Shown here in pieces: positions 16,984 through 26,893 of a DNA stretch of 64,000 bases (position 1 is its first letter; each line of letters begins with the position of its first letter). Position numbers and translations under genes: made by a program. The notes under the pieces were generated by a model. The model made no database searches, was not told the origin of the DNA, and saw only the letters and a list, made by a program, of their open reading frames with translations. Origin of the DNA: Pseudoxanthomonas mexicana (GTDB lineage: Bacteria > Pseudomonadota > Gammaproteobacteria > Xanthomonadales > Xanthomonadaceae); assembly GCF_001556105.1 (NCBI RefSeq), contig NZ_LSIF01000060.1, positions 1 through 64,000 on the forward strand. Reading direction: 5' to 3'.

Positions 16984-18303
16984 ATGGAATCGAACAAGCA
17001 AACCCGCCAGACCATCATCCGCCTGCTGTCCAGCATGGGCAGCGCGAAGGAGATCTCGCAGTACGTCAAGCGCTTCTCACAGCTGGACGCCAAGCGCTTC
17101 GCCGTGGTCAAGGTCGGCGGCGCGGTGCTGCGCGACGACCTGGAAGCGCTGACGTCCTCGCTGACCTTCCTGCAGGAAGTCGGCCTGACGCCGATCGTCG
17201 TGCACGGTGCGGGCCCGCAGCTGGATGAAGAGATGACCGCCGCCGGCATCACCAAGCAGACCGTCAACGGCCTGCGCGTGACCACGCCCGAGGTGCTGGC
17301 GATCGTGCGCAAGGTGTTCCTGCAGCAGAACCTGGCGCTGGTGGAGGCGCTTCAACAGCTGGGGGCGCGCGCCACCTCGATTGTCTCCGGCGTGTTCGAG
17401 GCCGAGTACAAGGACCAGGCCACCTACGGATTGGTCGGCGACGTCACCCGCATCAACCAGTCGCCGATCGAGGCCAGCCTGAAGGCCGGCTCGATTCCGG
17501 TGATCGCCAGCATGGGCGAAACCATCGGCGGCCAGATCCTCAACATCAACGCCGACTTCGCCGCCAACGAGCTGGTGCAGGTGCTGCAGCCGTACAAGAT
17601 CATCTTCCTGACCGGCACCGGTGGCCTGCTCGACGCAGAGGGCAGGGTGATCGATTCGATCAACCTGTCCACCGAGTACGACGAACTGATGGCGCAGCCG
17701 TGGATCAACGGCGGCATGCGGGTGAAGATCGAACAGATCAAGGACCTGCTGGACCGCCTGCCGCTGACCTCGTCGGTGTCGATCACCAAGCCTGCCGAGC
17801 TGGCCAAGGAGCTGTTCACCCATCGCGGTTCCGGCACGCTGGTGCGCCGCGGCGAGCGCGTGCTGCGCTTCGGCAACGGCTGGGACGGCGTGGACCTGCC
17901 GCGCCTCAAGACGCTGATCGAATCCAGCTTCGGCCGCACGCTGCTGCCGGACTATTTCGAGCGCACCACGCCGTACCGCGTCTACATCAGCGAGAACTAC
18001 CGCACCGCGCTGATTCTCACGCAGGAAGAAGGATTCGCCTACCTCGACAAGTTCGCCGTGCTGGACGACGCGCAGGGCGAGGGCCTGGGTCGCGCGGTCT
18101 GGCACGTGATGCGCGAGGAGAATCCGCAGCTGTTCTGGCGCTCGCGCCACAACAATCAGGTCAACATCTTCTACTACGCCGAATCCGACGGCTGCTACAA
18201 GCAGGAGAAGTGGAAGGTGTTCTGGTACGGCATCGAGGATTTCGGCGACATCGAACGCTGCGTCGCGCATTGCCGCACGCGGCTGCCGACGCTGAAGGAC
18301 TGA
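16984..18303 (+). CDS. argB: Bifunctional N-acetylglutamate synthase/kinase
   Basis: Residues about 1-285 are an amino-acid kinase domain with [11 protein letters not shown] (about 42-52), [13 protein letters not shown] and the ATP-site LTGTGGLLD; residues about 290-439 are a GNAT acetyltransferase domain with [16 protein letters not shown] as the acetyl-CoA loop. At 439 residues it is far longer than plain ArgB. This fused NAGS/K is known from Xanthomonas and relatives and both makes and phosphorylates N-acetylglutamate, and it is the likely arginine-feedback point. An N-terminal mobile helix ([19 protein letters not shown]) fits the arginine-sensitive type. A GNAT gene follows after one base. 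Confidence 0.95.
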   Translation: MESNKQTRQTIIRLLSSMGSAKEISQYVKRFSQLDAKRFAVVKVGGAVLRDDLEALTSSLTFLQEVGLTPIVVHGAGPQLDEEMTAAGITKQTVNGLRVTTPEVLAIVRKVFLQQNLALVEALQQLGARATSIVSGVFEAEYKDQATYGLVGDVTRINQSPIEASLKAGSIPVIASMGETIGGQILNINADFAANELVQVLQPYKIIFLTGTGGLLDAEGRVIDSINLSTEYDELMAQPWINGGMRVKIEQIKDLLDRLPLTSSVSITKPAELAKELFTHRGSGTLVRRGERVLRFGNGWDGVDLPRLKTLIESSFGRTLLPDYFERTTPYRVYISENYRTALILTQEEGFAYLDKFAVLDDAQGEGLGRAVWHVMREENPQLFWRSRHNNQVNIFYYAESDGCYKQEKWKVFWYGIEDFGDIERCVAHCRTRLPTLKD

Positions 18304-18304
18304 C

Positions 18305-18928
18305 ATGGCCGCCGATGCGCTTCCCGCCGACTGGCAACAGGTTCCCGTCCTGACGGGCCGCCATGCGCGCCTGGTGCCGATGTCGCGCGATCACGTCGAC
18401 GGCGTGCGCGCAGCGTTGGCGGGTGACGCGCTGGCCGCCTTGTGGTTCACCAGCGTGCCGAAGGCCGATGAGGCGGCGAACTACGTCGATGCGGTGCTGG
18501 CGGCGCAGGGCGAGGGTCGTGTGCTGCCTTTCGTGGTGCTGGATGCGAACGGTCGCGTAGTCGGAAGCACCCGCTACTACGGCATGGAAGCGGACGTGCC
18601 CAAGCTCAGCATCGGCTACACCTGGTATGCGCCGGACGTGCAGCGCACCGCCATCAATACCGAAACCAAGCTGCTGTTGCTCACGCATGCGTTCGAAACG
18701 CTCGCTTGCATCAGCGTGGTATTCGAGACCAGCTGGTTCAACCAGCGCTCGCGCGCCGCCATCGCACGCCTGGGCGCCAAACAGGACGGCGTGCTGCGCA
18801 ACCACAAGCGTCATGCCGACGGTTCACCGCGCGATACCGTCATTTTCTCCATTGTCGACAGCGAATGGCCCGCAGTGAAACGCGACTTGCAGGCCAAGCT
18901 GGCGCAGCACGAACAGGATTCCCCATGA
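18305..18928 (+). CDS. GNAT family N-acetyltransferase, RimJ/RimL-like
   Basis: The 207-residue protein begins with [19 protein letters not shown], has the beta-strand pair [19 protein letters not shown] (about residues 77-95) and the helix signature [20 protein letters not shown] (about 139-158), which is the RimJ/RimL pattern that usually acetylates protein or small-molecule amines. Because acetylglutamate synthase is already fused to ArgB, this gene is not needed for the first arginine step; its place between argB and argC is nevertheless tight (one base after argB, four-base overlap with argC). The substrate is unknown. Confidence 0.85.
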   Translation: MAADALPADWQQVPVLTGRHARLVPMSRDHVDGVRAALAGDALAALWFTSVPKADEAANYVDAVLAAQGEGRVLPFVVLDANGRVVGSTRYYGMEADVPKLSIGYTWYAPDVQRTAINTETKLLLLTHAFETLACISVVFETSWFNQRSRAAIARLGAKQDGVLRNHKRHADGSPRDTVIFSIVDSEWPAVKRDLQAKLAQHEQDSP

Positions 18929-19887
18929 GCAGCAAGAGGACCGTCGGCATCGTCGGCGCCCGCGGCCATACCGGTGCGGAGCTGATCCGCCTGATCGCCC
19001 GCCATCCGCAGCTTGAACTGGCCTTCGTGTCCTCGCGCGAGTTGGCGGGGCAGAAGGTCAGCGACCATATCGCCGGGTTCGTCGGCGACCTGCGCTACGA
19101 GAACCTCAGCCACGACCAGGTCGGTGGCAAGGGCGCGGACGCCGTGATCCTGGCGCTGCCCAACGGCAAGGCCGCCGAGCTGGTCGCTGCCATCGACGCA
19201 CAGGCGCCCGACACCGTCGTGGTCGACCTGTCCGCGGATTACCGCTTTGACGAGCACTGGTACTACGGCCTGCCCGAACTGACCCGTCAGAAATATGCCG
19301 GCGAGAAGCGCATCAGCAATCCGGGCTGCTACGCCACTGCCATGCAGCTGGCCATCGCGCCGCCGCTCGATCGCCTGGCGGGGCCGCCGCAGTGCTTCGG
19401 CGTGTCGGGCTATTCCGGTGCGGGCACGTCGCCTTCCGACAAGAACAACACCGAGCTGCTGCGCGACAACCTGATGCCGTACGCGCTGACCGACCACATG
19501 CACGAGCGCGAGGTCAGCCGGCAGCTCCGCGTGCCGGTCGAGTTCATGCCGCATGTGGCGCCGCATTTCCGCGGCATCACCATGACGGTCAACCTGTGGT
19601 TGCAGCAGGCGATGAAGATCGACGACGTCCGCGCGCTGTATCGCGAACGCTACGCCACCGAGCCGCTGGTCCACATTCTCGACGAAGCGCCGTGGGTCAG
19701 CCGGATCGCCGGCCGGCACGGCGTGGAGATCGGCGGTTTCACGCTGGCGCCCGGCGGCAAGCGCCTGGTCGTGGTCGCCACCCTCGACAACCTGCTCAAG
19801 GGCGCGGCGACGCAGGCGATGCAGAACCTCAATCTGGCGTTCGGCTTCGACGAGCTGGACAGCATTCCGCAGGAGACGGTGGCATGA
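18925..19887 (+). CDS. argC: N-acetyl-gamma-glutamyl-phosphate reductase
   Basis: ArgC reduces N-acetylglutamyl phosphate to the semialdehyde with NADPH. The 320-residue protein has the Rossmann start [22 protein letters not shown] and the catalytic cysteine in [14 protein letters not shown] (Cys about residue 135). [14 protein letters not shown] follows in the substrate domain, and the conserved C-terminal segment is [16 protein letters not shown]. The ATG at 18925 lies in ATGA overlapping the GNAT stop; a much longer in-frame extension upstream lies inside that gene and is rejected. Its stop again overlaps argH by four bases. Confidence 0.96.
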   Translation: MSSKRTVGIVGARGHTGAELIRLIARHPQLELAFVSSRELAGQKVSDHIAGFVGDLRYENLSHDQVGGKGADAVILALPNGKAAELVAAIDAQAPDTVVVDLSADYRFDEHWYYGLPELTRQKYAGEKRISNPGCYATAMQLAIAPPLDRLAGPPQCFGVSGYSGAGTSPSDKNNTELLRDNLMPYALTDHMHEREVSRQLRVPVEFMPHVAPHFRGITMTVNLWLQQAMKIDDVRALYRERYATEPLVHILDEAPWVSRIAGRHGVEIGGFTLAPGGKRLVVVATLDNLLKGAATQAMQNLNLAFGFDELDSIPQETVA

Positions 19888-21176
19888 GCGACCTGTTGTG
19901 GCAGAAGCCCGGCGTGGCGGTGGACGCGGAAATCCAGCGCTTCCTCGCCGGCGATGACGTGGTGCTCGACCGCGAGTTCTTCCTGCACGACATCCAGGCC
20001 AGCGCCGCGCATGCCGAAGGCCTTCAGCGCGCCGGCATCCTGTCGGGCGACGAACTGGCCGGACTGAAGCGCGAGCTGGCGACGCTGGCCGACGACTTCC
20101 GTCGCGGCGACTTTGTGCTGGACGAACGCTTCGAAGACGGCCACTCCGCCATCGAGGCGCGCCTGACCGAGCGCCTCGGCGATGCCGGCCGCAAGATCCA
20201 CACCGGCCGCAGCCGCAACGACCAGATCCTGGTCGCCACACGCCTGTGGTTGAAGGGGAAGCTGGCGCGCGTGGCCGTGCTGTCGCGCGAGATCGCCAAG
20301 GTCGCGCTCGACCGTGCCCAGGCCGAGCGCGACCTGCCGATCCCCGGCTACACGCATATCCAGCGGGCGGTCGTGTCATCGGCCGGCATGTGGTGGGCGG
20401 GCTGGGCCGAGGCCTTCATCGACAACACCACGCGTGCGCGCGACACGCTGAAGCTGGTCGACGCCAATCCGCTCGGCACGGCCGCCGGCTACGGCGTCAA
20501 CCTCAAGCTCGACCGCGAACACACGACCACCGCGCTCGGCTTCGCGCGCATGCAGGTCAGCCCGATCTACGCGCAGCTGTCGCGCGGCAAGTTCGAGCTG
20601 GCCGCACTGGAAGCGCTGGGCGGCGCCACCCTGGACCTGCGCCGCATCGCCTGGGATCTGTCGCTGTTCACCAGCGCGGAATTCGGCTTCGTCTCGCTGC
20701 CGGCGCAGTACACCACCGGCAGTTCGATCATGCCGAACAAGCGCAATCCCGACGTCATCGAGCTGATGCGCGCGACGCATGCCAGCGTCTCCGCGGCACG
20801 CAGCGAGATCGAACAGCTGCTGTCGCTGCCGTCCGGATACCACCGCGACCTGCAGGCCAGCAAGGGCGCGATCTTCCACGGCTTCGGGCGCGGCCTGCCG
20901 GCGCTGGAGCTGCTGCCTGCGTTGCTGGCGAATCTGGAATGGCGCGAGGACCGGCTGCGCGCCGGCATCGACTCCGGCATGTATGCCACCGATGTCGCGG
21001 TCGAGGCGGCGGTCGCGGGCGTGCCGTTCCGCGAAGCCTACAAGGCCGCAGCGGCCTCCGCCGACAGCGCAGGGCAGGGCCGCACACCGGAAGGCAGCCT
21101 CGCCGCGCGCGTGTCGCCCGGTGCGGCCGCGGACCTGCGCCTGGACGAACTGCTCGCCCGCTGGGACGCGCTGTGA
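19884..21176 (+). CDS. argH: Argininosuccinate lyase
   Basis: ArgH splits argininosuccinate into arginine and fumarate. The 430-residue protein has the fumarase/aspartase-superfamily signature [12 protein letters not shown] (about residues 277-288), GRSRNDQ (about 109) and GYTHIQRA (about 155), the three conserved regions that build the tetrameric active site. The N-terminus [21 protein letters not shown] is typical of the xanthomonad group. The start overlaps argC and the stop overlaps the GTG of the next small gene, so the block argB to the YciI-like gene reads as one coupled unit. Confidence 0.96.
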   Translation: MSDLLWQKPGVAVDAEIQRFLAGDDVVLDREFFLHDIQASAAHAEGLQRAGILSGDELAGLKRELATLADDFRRGDFVLDERFEDGHSAIEARLTERLGDAGRKIHTGRSRNDQILVATRLWLKGKLARVAVLSREIAKVALDRAQAERDLPIPGYTHIQRAVVSSAGMWWAGWAEAFIDNTTRARDTLKLVDANPLGTAAGYGVNLKLDREHTTTALGFARMQVSPIYAQLSRGKFELAALEALGGATLDLRRIAWDLSLFTSAEFGFVSLPAQYTTGSSIMPNKRNPDVIELMRATHASVSAARSEIEQLLSLPSGYHRDLQASKGAIFHGFGRGLPALELLPALLANLEWREDRLRAGIDSGMYATDVAVEAAVAGVPFREAYKAAAASADSAGQGRTPEGSLAARVSPGAAADLRLDELLARWDAL

Positions 21177-21430
21177 CGCGCTACCTCGTCATGGCGATGC
21201 GTCGTCCGTCATTCGATGAGGCGGTGATCGCGCCGCATCTCGCGTTCCTCGACGAGCTGCGCGCTGCCGGGCAACTGGAAATGACCGGCGGCTTCAGCGA
21301 CAGGACCGGTGGCGCCTACGTGCTCGTCAACGTCGCGTCGCTGGACGAGGCGCAAGCGATCGCAGCGCGCGATCCCCTGGCGCTGACCGGCACCTCCGAC
21401 CTCACCGTCCACGAGTGGAACACACGCTGA
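21173..21430 (+). CDS. YciI-like small protein
   Basis: The 85-residue protein has the YciI/dimeric alpha-beta barrel pattern: an N-terminal strand [29 protein letters not shown] in the middle and a C-terminal helix [17 protein letters not shown]. YciI relatives often carry a catalytic His-Asp pair, but functions are poorly known. The start is GTG at 21173, inside GTGA overlapping the argH stop; the longer upstream frame is antisense-like noise inside argH. proB starts 10 bases later, so it is probably part of the operon. Confidence 0.8.
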   Translation: MTRYLVMAMRRPSFDEAVIAPHLAFLDELRAAGQLEMTGGFSDRTGGAYVLVNVASLDEAQAIAARDPLALTGTSDLTVHEWNTR

Positions 21431-21439
21431 GCTGACCCG

Positions 21440-22588
21440 ATGACCCTCGCCACGCCGCCGCCGTTCTCCGAACAACCGTTGCCGGCCTGGCGTCGCGCCG
21501 TGCTCAAGGTGGGCAGCAGCCTGCTGGCGGCCGAGGGCGAGGGACTCAGTCCGCGCCACGCGCTGAACCTGGCGCAGTTCGTGTCGTCCAGCATCGCCGC
21601 CGGACGCGAGGTGGTGATCGTGTCGTCCGGCGCGGTGGCGGCGGGACGCGGCCTGCTGCATCGCAAACCGCAGGCCGGCGTGGCGATGGCGGAACGGCAG
21701 GCGCTGGCAGCGCTGGGGCAGGCGCAGTTGATCGCGCTGTGGCAGCGCTTCTTCGACCGTCCGGTGGCGCAGGTGCTGCTGACCCATGACGACCTGCGCA
21801 ACCGCCGCCGCTACCTCAACGCACGCGCCACGCTGCAGGAACTGCTGGCGCTGGGCGCGTTGCCGGTGATCAACGAGAACGACACCGTCTCCGTCGACGA
21901 GCTCAAGCTCGGCGACAACGACAACCTGGCCGCGGTCGTCGCCGCGCTGATCGACGCCGATGCGCTGTTCATCGCCACCGACATCGACGGTTTCTACACC
22001 GCCAACCCGCGCACGCACGCCGACGCGCAGCCGATCCTCGACGTGGAGGCGCTGACGCCGGCGTTCTTCGCCATGGCCGGCGGCGCCGGCAGCGGTGTCG
22101 GCACCGGCGGCATGCACACCAAGCTGGAAGCGGCGGCCAAGGCGGCGGCGGCCGGCATCGAGACCTTCCTGTTCAACGGCACGCAAGCGGCGACGCTGTC
22201 GGCGCTGTCGCGTGGTGCGTTGCTCGGCACGCGCTTTCGCCCGGCGCAGAATCGGCTGGCGGCACGCAAGTACTGGCTGCGCAACGTGCCGGTGGAGGCC
22301 GGCGCGATCGTGGTCGATGCCGGTGCGGCTAACGCGATGGGGCAGAAGGGCGCCTCGCTGTTGCCGGGCGGCGTGGCCACGGCCGAGGGCGACTTCCGTC
22401 GGGGCGACATGGTCGAGCTGGTGCTGCGCGGCGAAGCCGGCGACCAGCGCATCGCGCGTGGTGTCAGCCAGTACTCGGCGGTCGATATCCGCCGCATCGC
22501 GCGGCGTCATTCGCGCGAGATCGAAGCCATCCTCGGTTACACCTACGGCGAAAACGTCGTCCATCGCGACGACCTCGTCCTGGTCTGA
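21440..22588 (+). CDS. proB: Glutamate 5-kinase
   Basis: ProB phosphorylates glutamate, the first proline step and the usual point of proline feedback. The 382-residue protein consists of an amino-acid kinase domain with [10 protein letters not shown] (about residues 20-29), [28 protein letters not shown] (about 147-164) and [12 protein letters not shown], followed from about residue 285 by a PUA domain ([14 protein letters not shown] onward). Both parts are intact. It is followed after 19 bases by proA, and the pair is fused positionally to the arginine genes, which share glutamate as precursor. Confidence 0.96.
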   Translation: MTLATPPPFSEQPLPAWRRAVLKVGSSLLAAEGEGLSPRHALNLAQFVSSSIAAGREVVIVSSGAVAAGRGLLHRKPQAGVAMAERQALAALGQAQLIALWQRFFDRPVAQVLLTHDDLRNRRRYLNARATLQELLALGALPVINENDTVSVDELKLGDNDNLAAVVAALIDADALFIATDIDGFYTANPRTHADAQPILDVEALTPAFFAMAGGAGSGVGTGGMHTKLEAAAKAAAAGIETFLFNGTQAATLSALSRGALLGTRFRPAQNRLAARKYWLRNVPVEAGAIVVDAGAANAMGQKGASLLPGGVATAEGDFRRGDMVELVLRGEAGDQRIARGVSQYSAVDIRRIARRHSREIEAILGYTYGENVVHRDDLVLV

Positions 22589-22607
22589 GCCCACCCATGG
22601 AATCCGC

Positions 22608-23873
22608 ATGACCGGCACCATCACCCAGCAGGCCCTGAAATGCCGCGACGCGGTCCACGCCATCGCGGCGTTGCCGACGGAGGCGAAGAACGCGCTGCTG
22701 CGCGCGATGGCTGATGCGTTGCTGGCCGACGAGCCTGCAATCCTGGCCGCCAATGCGCGCGACCTCGAGGCGGCGTCGGCGAAAGGCATTGGCAGCGCCA
22801 TGCTGGACCGCCTGCGGCTGGATACGGCACGCCTGCAGGGCATCGCCGCCGCCGTGCTCGAGGTGGCGGACCTGCCGGATCCGGTCGGGCAGGTGACGCG
22901 CGCCTACGACCGGCCCAATGGTATCCACGTGGAACGTGTGCGCGTGCCGCTCGGCGTGATCGCGATGATCTACGAGGCCCGCCCGAACGTCACCGCGGAC
23001 GCGGCGGCGCTGTGCCTGAAGGCCGGCAACGCGGTGATCCTTCGCGGTGGGTCGGAAGCGATCCATTCCAATACGGCCATCGCGGTGTCGCTGAAGCGCG
23101 CCCTGCGCGGGGCCGGCCTGCCGGAGGCGGTGCTGACGCTGGTCGAGGACCTGCGTCGCGAGACCATCCTGGAACTGATCCAGCTCAGCGACGTGATCGA
23201 CCTCGTCATCCCGCGCGGCGGCGAAGGGCTGATCCGCTTCGTCGCGGAACACGCGCGCGTGCCGGTGATCAAGCATTACAAGGGCGTCTGCCACCAGTAT
23301 GTGGACGCGGGGGCGGACGAGGATCTGGCGCTGGCCTTGTTGCTGGACGGCAAGGTGTCGCGGCCGTCGGCCTGCAACTCGCTGGAGACACTACTGGTAC
23401 ATCGCGATCTCGCGGCGACGTTCCTGCCGCGTGCGGCCGAGGCACTGCGTGCGCGCGGTGTCGAGATTCGTGCGGACGAGGTGGCCCGGGGGCTGATGCC
23501 GGGCGCAGTTACCGCGACGGAAGAGGATTTCGCCGCCGAGTTCCTCGATCTGGTGATCGCGGTCGGCGTGGTGGACGATCTGGATGCCGCCATCGCCCAT
23601 ATCCGTCGCTACACGTCGGATCACACCGAGGTCATCGTCACTCGCGATCCTGTGCATGCGGAGACATTCCTCAACGCACTGCGATCAGCAGTGGTGATGG
23701 TCAATGCTTCGTCACGCTTCTCGGACGGCGGCGAGCTGGGCCTGGGTGCGGAGATCGGTATCTCGACGACTCGCCTGCATTCTTACGGCCCGATGGGGTT
23801 GGAGGCGCTGACGGTGGAGAGATTTGTAGTGCGTGGGGAGGGGCAGGTGCGGCATCCGGATCTGCTGGAGTGA
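22608..23873 (+). CDS. proA: Gamma-glutamyl phosphate reductase
   Basis: ProA reduces gamma-glutamyl phosphate to glutamate semialdehyde. The 421-residue aldehyde-dehydrogenase-fold protein has [17 protein letters not shown] (about residues 108-124), [11 protein letters not shown], the catalytic cysteine in [14 protein letters not shown] (about 260) and the C-terminal [20 protein letters not shown]. It is the last gene of the arginine/proline cluster; immediately after its stop the base composition drops and codon usage changes (see the AT-richer segment). There is no clear terminator hairpin after it. Confidence 0.96.
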   Translation: MTGTITQQALKCRDAVHAIAALPTEAKNALLRAMADALLADEPAILAANARDLEAASAKGIGSAMLDRLRLDTARLQGIAAAVLEVADLPDPVGQVTRAYDRPNGIHVERVRVPLGVIAMIYEARPNVTADAAALCLKAGNAVILRGGSEAIHSNTAIAVSLKRALRGAGLPEAVLTLVEDLRRETILELIQLSDVIDLVIPRGGEGLIRFVAEHARVPVIKHYKGVCHQYVDAGADEDLALALLLDGKVSRPSACNSLETLLVHRDLAATFLPRAAEALRARGVEIRADEVARGLMPGAVTATEEDFAAEFLDLVIAVGVVDDLDAAIAHIRRYTSDHTEVIVTRDPVHAETFLNALRSAVVMVNASSRFSDGGELGLGAEIGISTTRLHSYGPMGLEALTVERFVVRGEGQVRHPDLLE

Positions 23874-23982
23874 AATTGTCTGGCGCGTCCCAAAGTCGCG
23901 CTTTGCAGACTAACGTCAATTTATGGTCTTACGATCTTCTTTAGAGTTTAATCGCGGCTAGAGAACATGGGGAGATCGAATA

Positions 23983-24483
23983 ATGTCTGGAGTCTTTAGG
24001 CGGGAAGCTGAGACTGACTTTCTCGTCAAAGCAGATCAGCGGATGCTTCAAAGTGATTCGTTTTCGCAGATGATGCTTATCATGGAGTTACTCCATGAGG
24101 CGGCGGGGAAAGAATTTTATGCGGCCCAGGTATTTCTAATCGAAAAGTACACGCAGTGGGAAGTTGATCCGGTGATGTCAATCCGGCGAGACGCTGCGTT
24201 ATTGCTTCTTGAGTCGAAAGTAAAAAAGCACGAAGCCGCTGGGAAGGCTTCCCGTATTTGCCAATCGATGGCTACTTCTTCCAGTATTTCGGATCCCTTC
24301 ACATCTTCAGGGGCTCAGCACTCTGCTGCAGTTCCAGTGAACGATCTCCATCGTCTCTCGGCATGCCCGCCCGCTGAGGCGCAGTGTCCCGCTTGTAGCA
24401 AGAAGATGCGCATTAGCTCGGGAACGCATCGTCGAAACATTTTCTGTGTGTACTGCTCTCACGAGTACTCGGTTGGCTCATAA
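23983..24483 (+). CDS. Hypothetical protein with C-terminal zinc-ribbon-like motif
   Basis: The 166-residue product is unfamiliar. Residues 1-80 look helical (SFSQMMLIMELLHEAAGKEF and QWEVDPVMSIRRDAALLLLE), 85-125 are Ser-rich and probably flexible, and the end has two knuckles, CPAC (about 133-136) and CVYC (about 154-157), spaced like a small zinc ribbon. A good Shine-Dalgarno GGGGAGA (23969-23975) supports the ATG at 23983. Codon use differs strongly from neighbouring genes, consistent with foreign origin. No domain can be named; the ribbon suggests nucleic-acid or protein binding. Confidence 0.7.
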   Translation: MSGVFRREAETDFLVKADQRMLQSDSFSQMMLIMELLHEAAGKEFYAAQVFLIEKYTQWEVDPVMSIRRDAALLLLESKVKKHEAAGKASRICQSMATSSSISDPFTSSGAQHSAAVPVNDLHRLSACPPAEAQCPACSKKMRISSGTHRRNIFCVYCSHEYSVGS

Positions 24484-24642
24484 CATTCATGCATGGACTG
24501 CAAGTCTTCGTGGGTTTGGGTTGAACCGAGTGAAGCCCTACATTGAAAACGCATAAGTTGTGGGACGAAGTGAAGCCCAGCATCGATGCGCGGACATCTC
24601 TTGGCGTTGGGGGTTCGCAAGCTCACCCAACCTATGGCCTGC

Positions 24643-25140
24643 CTATATATTGCTGGCATCCTGCGGTGCCACGTAGTTCAGGATGAAAAAGCCGGTTCCA
24701 TCTTCGGTAAACTGGTCAAAGCGAAATTTGATTTGGACACCCTGATTGATCCAAGTTGCTTCGAGTGTAAATGGCTCTTTGTTGCTAGAGCTGATCGGTG
24801 TGCCATATTTAGCGGTAAGGCTAGCCAGCAGTCTGCGTGCAACTGACCTGGCCATTCCTCCGGTTGGATTGTCTACTGGCCTCAGAAAGATTCTGTCGAG
24901 CTTCGCCTCCTTGAAATAGAAGGTCGCGTTGAAGTCGAGATCTACGATTTGAAAGCCTGTGTATTCAAGCAGCCCTTCCAATCCACCCCTGAGAGTTGAA
25001 GGCTTGGTTGGAGTGCTGACGCCGGGTATTTGCTTACGTACCTGCTCAATGGAGGAGCCGGCTTTTACATCGCGCCACATCACCTGAGCATGGGCGTTAA
25101 AGCAAGCGGCTAATGCTAGAAGCATAACAATGCTTCGCAA
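24643..25140 (-). CDS. Hypothetical secreted protein
   Basis: The 165-residue product begins with a signal peptide (MRSIVMLLALAACFNAHA) and so is probably periplasmic. The mature part starts VMWRDVKAGSSIEQVRKQIPG, reminiscent of the short helical repeats at the start of BamE/SmpA-like proteins, and continues as alternating strands (YTGFQIVDLDFNATFYFKE, FRFDQFTEDGTGFFILNYV). No cysteine remains after cleavage. The start is a TTG at 25140; an ATG five codons inside (25125) gives a shorter signal and is the alternative. Base composition is AT-richer than the surroundings. No function can be assigned. Confidence 0.65.
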   Translation of the reverse strand: MRSIVMLLALAACFNAHAQVMWRDVKAGSSIEQVRKQIPGVSTPTKPSTLRGGLEGLLEYTGFQIVDLDFNATFYFKEAKLDRIFLRPVDNPTGGMARSVARRLLASLTAKYGTPISSSNKEPFTLEATWINQGVQIKFRFDQFTEDGTGFFILNYVAPQDASNI

Positions 25141-25236
25141 GGTGCACCCGCTTTGAGTCAGTGTCGTGCGGATGATAGCGACGCTTAGGAAGCAAAGCTA
25201 AGTAGAGGTTGCCGTTTGCTTACACAGTGCGTACAC

Positions 25237-25262
25237 GAAAAAACCGCCACTGGGGCGGTTTC
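25237..25262 (-). terminator. Intrinsic terminator of tRNA-Pro
   Basis: On the minus strand AAACCGCC and GGCGGTTT form an 8-bp stem with a 5-base loop (CCAGT), and the stem runs into a T6 tract. It lies about 22 bases beyond the tRNA 3' end. Confidence 0.9.
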
Positions 25263-25283
25263 GTCGTAACACACTGAATCTAT

Positions 25284-25360
<77 letters not shown>

Positions 25361-25372
25361 ACTGAGCGCGAA

Positions 25373-25401
25373 ATTATAGGGGGGTGACCCGGCCCGGGCA
25401 A
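25373..25401 (-). promoter_or_regulatory. Promoter of tRNA-Pro
   Basis: On the minus strand TTGCCC (25401-25396), a 17-base spacer and a perfect TATAAT (25378-25373) lie 12 bases before the tRNA 5' end, leaving only a few leader bases. This is the strongest consensus -10 in the window. Confidence 0.85.
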
Positions 25402-25416
25402 GCCCCCGGCAGGTTC

Positions 25417-25476
25417 CGCCAACGAAAGTTAGGCAAGCGGGCTGGGAAAGGCTGCGGCGGATACGCCAACGAAAGT
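25417..25476 (+). repeat. Two 13-base direct repeats before hisS
   Basis: CGCCAACGAAAGT occurs at 25417-25429 and again at 25464-25476, 47 bases apart, in the gap between the tRNA-Pro promoter and hisS. The second copy ends 33 bases before the TTG start of hisS. It may be a small duplication or tandem protein site. Confidence 0.6.
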
Positions 25477-25509
25477 AAAATGCGCCGTTCACGAACGCCG
25501 GAGTGTCCC

Positions 25510-26892
25510 TTGATCAAGCCCCGTACCCCGCCTGGCGTCATGGAGCTGCTCCCGCGTGAGCAGATCGCCTTCCAGCGCATGCTGGACACCATCCGCCGGA
25601 ACTACGAGCGCTTCGGCTTCCTGCCGGTGGAAACCCCGGTCTTCGAACTGTCCGAGACCCTGCTGACCAAGTCCGGCGGCGAGACCGAACGCCAGGTCTA
25701 CTTCGTCCAGTCCACCGGCGCCCTCGCCAAAGAGGGCGAAGGCCTGCCCGAACTGGCGCTGCGCTTCGACCTGACCGTGCCACTGGCCCGCTACGTGGCC
25801 GAGCACGAACACGAACTGACCTTCCCGTTCCGCCGCTACCAGATCCAGCGCGTCTACCGCGGCGAGCGCGCCCAGCGCGGCCGCTTCCGCGAGTTCTACC
25901 AGTGCGACATCGACGTGATCGGCAAGGACGCGCTGAGCGTGCGCTTCGATGCCGAGATCCTGGCGGTGATCCACGCGGTCTTCAGCGAACTGGGCATCGG
26001 CGCGTTCACCATCCAGTTGAACAACCGCAAGCTGATGCGCGGCTTCTTCGAAGCCCAGGGCGTCACCGATAGCGAGCAGCAGGCGCTGGTGCTGCGCGAG
26101 GTCGACAAGCTGGACAAGCGTGGCGCCGATTACGTGCGCGAGACGCTGACCGGCGAAGGCTTCGGCATGTCGGTCGAAGGCGTGGACCGCATCCTCGATT
26201 TCGTCGCCGTGCGCAGCACCGGCCATGCCGATGCGCTGGCGAAGCTCGATGCGCTGGGGCAGGGCAGCGACACCTTCAACCAGGGCATCGCCGAACTGCG
26301 CGAAGTGCTGGAACTGGTCAAGGCGCTGGGCGTGCCGGAGGACGCGTACTGCCTGAACTTCTCCATCGCCCGCGGCCTGGATTACTACACCGGCACCGTC
26401 TACGAGACCCAGCTGGACGGCTACCCGCAGATCGGTTCCATCTGTTCCGGCGGCCGCTACGAAGACCTCGCCAGCCACTACACCAAGTCCAAGCTGCCGG
26501 GCGTCGGCATTTCCATCGGCCTGACCCGCCTGTTCTGGCAGCTGCGCGAAGCCGGCCTGATCGCCGGCAGCGACGAAAGCAGCGTGCAGGCCATGGTCGC
26601 GTTGATGGACGACGGCCAGCTGGCCGGTTCGCTCGACATCGCGCGCCGCCTGCGCGCGGCGGGCATCAACACCGAAGTGCAGATGGAAAGCCGCAAGCTG
26701 GCCAAGCAGTTCCAGTACGCGTCGCGTGCCGGCATCCGCTTCGTGGTGCTGGCGGGCGAGGACGAACTCGCCCGTGGCGTGGTGACGGTCAAGGACCTGC
26801 AGCGCGAGCAGCAGTTCGAAGTGACGCGCGAGGAGCTGGCCAGCAGCCTGAAGGTCGAACTGGAACAGGCGCGTGCCCTGGCGGGGCGCTGA
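25510..26892 (+). CDS. hisS: Histidyl-tRNA synthetase
   Basis: HisS charges tRNA-His. The 460-residue class II synthetase has motif 2 with [20 protein letters not shown] (about residues 113-132), the first histidine motif [13 protein letters not shown] (about 287), the second GGRYEDLAS and motif 3 [13 protein letters not shown], then a C-terminal anticodon-binding domain (about 365-460). The TTG at 25510 is preferred: it follows GGAG with good spacing and gives the family N-terminus [15 protein letters not shown]. The ATG at 25480 would add a basic, non-conserved segment. The histidine lyase gene follows after one base, and the his operon lies 4 kb further on. Confidence 0.95.
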   Translation: MIKPRTPPGVMELLPREQIAFQRMLDTIRRNYERFGFLPVETPVFELSETLLTKSGGETERQVYFVQSTGALAKEGEGLPELALRFDLTVPLARYVAEHEHELTFPFRRYQIQRVYRGERAQRGRFREFYQCDIDVIGKDALSVRFDAEILAVIHAVFSELGIGAFTIQLNNRKLMRGFFEAQGVTDSEQQALVLREVDKLDKRGADYVRETLTGEGFGMSVEGVDRILDFVAVRSTGHADALAKLDALGQGSDTFNQGIAELREVLELVKALGVPEDAYCLNFSIARGLDYYTGTVYETQLDGYPQIGSICSGGRYEDLASHYTKSKLPGVGISIGLTRLFWQLREAGLIAGSDESSVQAMVALMDDGQLAGSLDIARRLRAAGINTEVQMESRKLAKQFQYASRAGIRFVVLAGEDELARGVVTVKDLQREQQFEVTREELASSLKVELEQARALAGR

Positions 26893-26893
26893 C

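Larger units (their letters stand above)
23874..25240. other. AT-richer accessory segment between proA and tRNA-Pro
   Basis: From just after proA to the tRNA-Pro terminator the DNA is visibly less GC-rich than its neighbours, with runs such as AATTTATGG and TTTCTAATCG. It uses codons (TTA, AGA, TCT, ATA) that are nearly absent from the surrounding genes. It carries two small genes of unknown function (23983-24483 and 24643-25140), convergent across 159 bases that include a GTTGGG...CCCAAC inverted repeat. One edge abuts the 3' side of tRNA-Pro, a favoured integration site, but no integrase or duplicated tRNA end is present. Acquisition by transfer is inferred. Confidence 0.65.
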
